Positions 55,013 to 55,065 of a stretch of 55,065 nt of DNA are shown piece by piece. A program made the position numbers and the translations under genes. The notes beneath the pieces were generated by a model. It did not search any database, was not told the origin of the DNA, and was given only the letters and a program-made list of their open reading frames with translations. The stretch covers positions 1 to 55,065 of the forward strand of contig SZWC01000578.1 in NCBI GenBank assembly GCA_023375785.1, given 5' to 3'. Source of the stretch: Penium margaritaceum. Its lineage: Eukaryota; Streptophyta; Zygnematophyceae; Desmidiales; Peniaceae. Position 1 is the stretch's first letter. Each line of letters begins with the position of its first letter.

Positions 55013-55065
55013 TGGAGGAGGAGGAGGAGGAGGAGGAGGAGGAGGTTGAGGAGGAGGAGGAGGAG
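55013..55065. repeat. (GAG)n run at the right edge of the window
   Basis: GTGGAGGAGGAG with one GTT interruption near 55046, running off the window. Could be Glu-coding or intronic. Confidence 0.85.

Larger units (their letters stand above)
53230..55065 (+). other. Intron 1 of the TPR-type gene, leaving the window
   Basis: Starts GTGAGC. Pyrimidine-rich near its 5' end (53250-53400), then mixed GC-rich sequence and triplet repeats at the end. I found no second TPR-like exon. Open frames here are low-complexity. Confidence 0.45.

Overview
This is repeat-dominated nuclear DNA from a eukaryote, most likely a green-lineage (plant or streptophyte-alga) genome. The reasons are a spliced gene with a MuDR-type DNA-binding domain, spliceosomal GT-AG introns, several Copia and chromodomain-Gypsy LTR retrotransposons primed by initiator-Met-tRNA-like sites (TGGTATCAGAGC type), terminal-repeat retrotransposons in miniature (TRIMs), and long GCN/CAG triplet runs. 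A charophyte-like alga with a large genome would fit, but I cannot fix the species. There are six single N positions (1350, 2340, 2967, 4002, 5802, 33046). They behave as gap placeholders, so reading frames and order across them are unsafe. Layout: (1) 1-4001 holds two copies of a MuDR/MULE-type DNA-binding domain, with the same intron position, on either side of gap-broken acidic open frames that read better on the minus strand. (2) 4003-5801 is the 5' part of a minus-strand Copia-like element: a GCN-rich leader, a PBS, and one LTR that also has a polypurine tract on its other side. (3) 6154-20293 is a decayed minus-strand chromovirus (Gypsy with chromodomain) with a plus-strand Copia (Copia-1, 6699-14896) inserted near its 3' end. 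(4) 20430-30389 is a broken, reverse-oriented copy of the same Gypsy LTR. Inside it sits a TRIM with a perfect TCTCG target duplication (20706-30109), and inside the TRIM a minus-strand Copia (Copia-2, 20891-29709). (5) 30480-38524 is a third, plus-strand Copia (Copia-3) that has lost its reverse-transcriptase core. (6) 38804-39416 is another Gypsy-family LTR carrying a (TA)n run. (7) About 39.4-52.5 kb is AT-rich and nearly gene-free, with one further TRIM at 50132-50484. (8) From 52.5 kb the sequence turns GC-rich again and holds the promoter and first exon of a host gene with a TPR-like start (53109-53229), followed by a long triplet-rich intron that leaves the window. How the genes work together: almost all coding sequence here is retroelement Gag-Pol, and every copy is broken by stops, frameshifts, active-site changes or deletion, so none looks autonomous. 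The likely host genes are only the MuDR-domain protein(s) at the left edge, the acidic frames between them and the TPR-type gene at the right edge. The most interesting signals are the two TRIMs with primer-binding sites that seem to extend into the tRNA T-arm, a long open frame upstream of gag in the Copia elements, and tRNA-like A/B-box motifs in Copia-3 LTRs.
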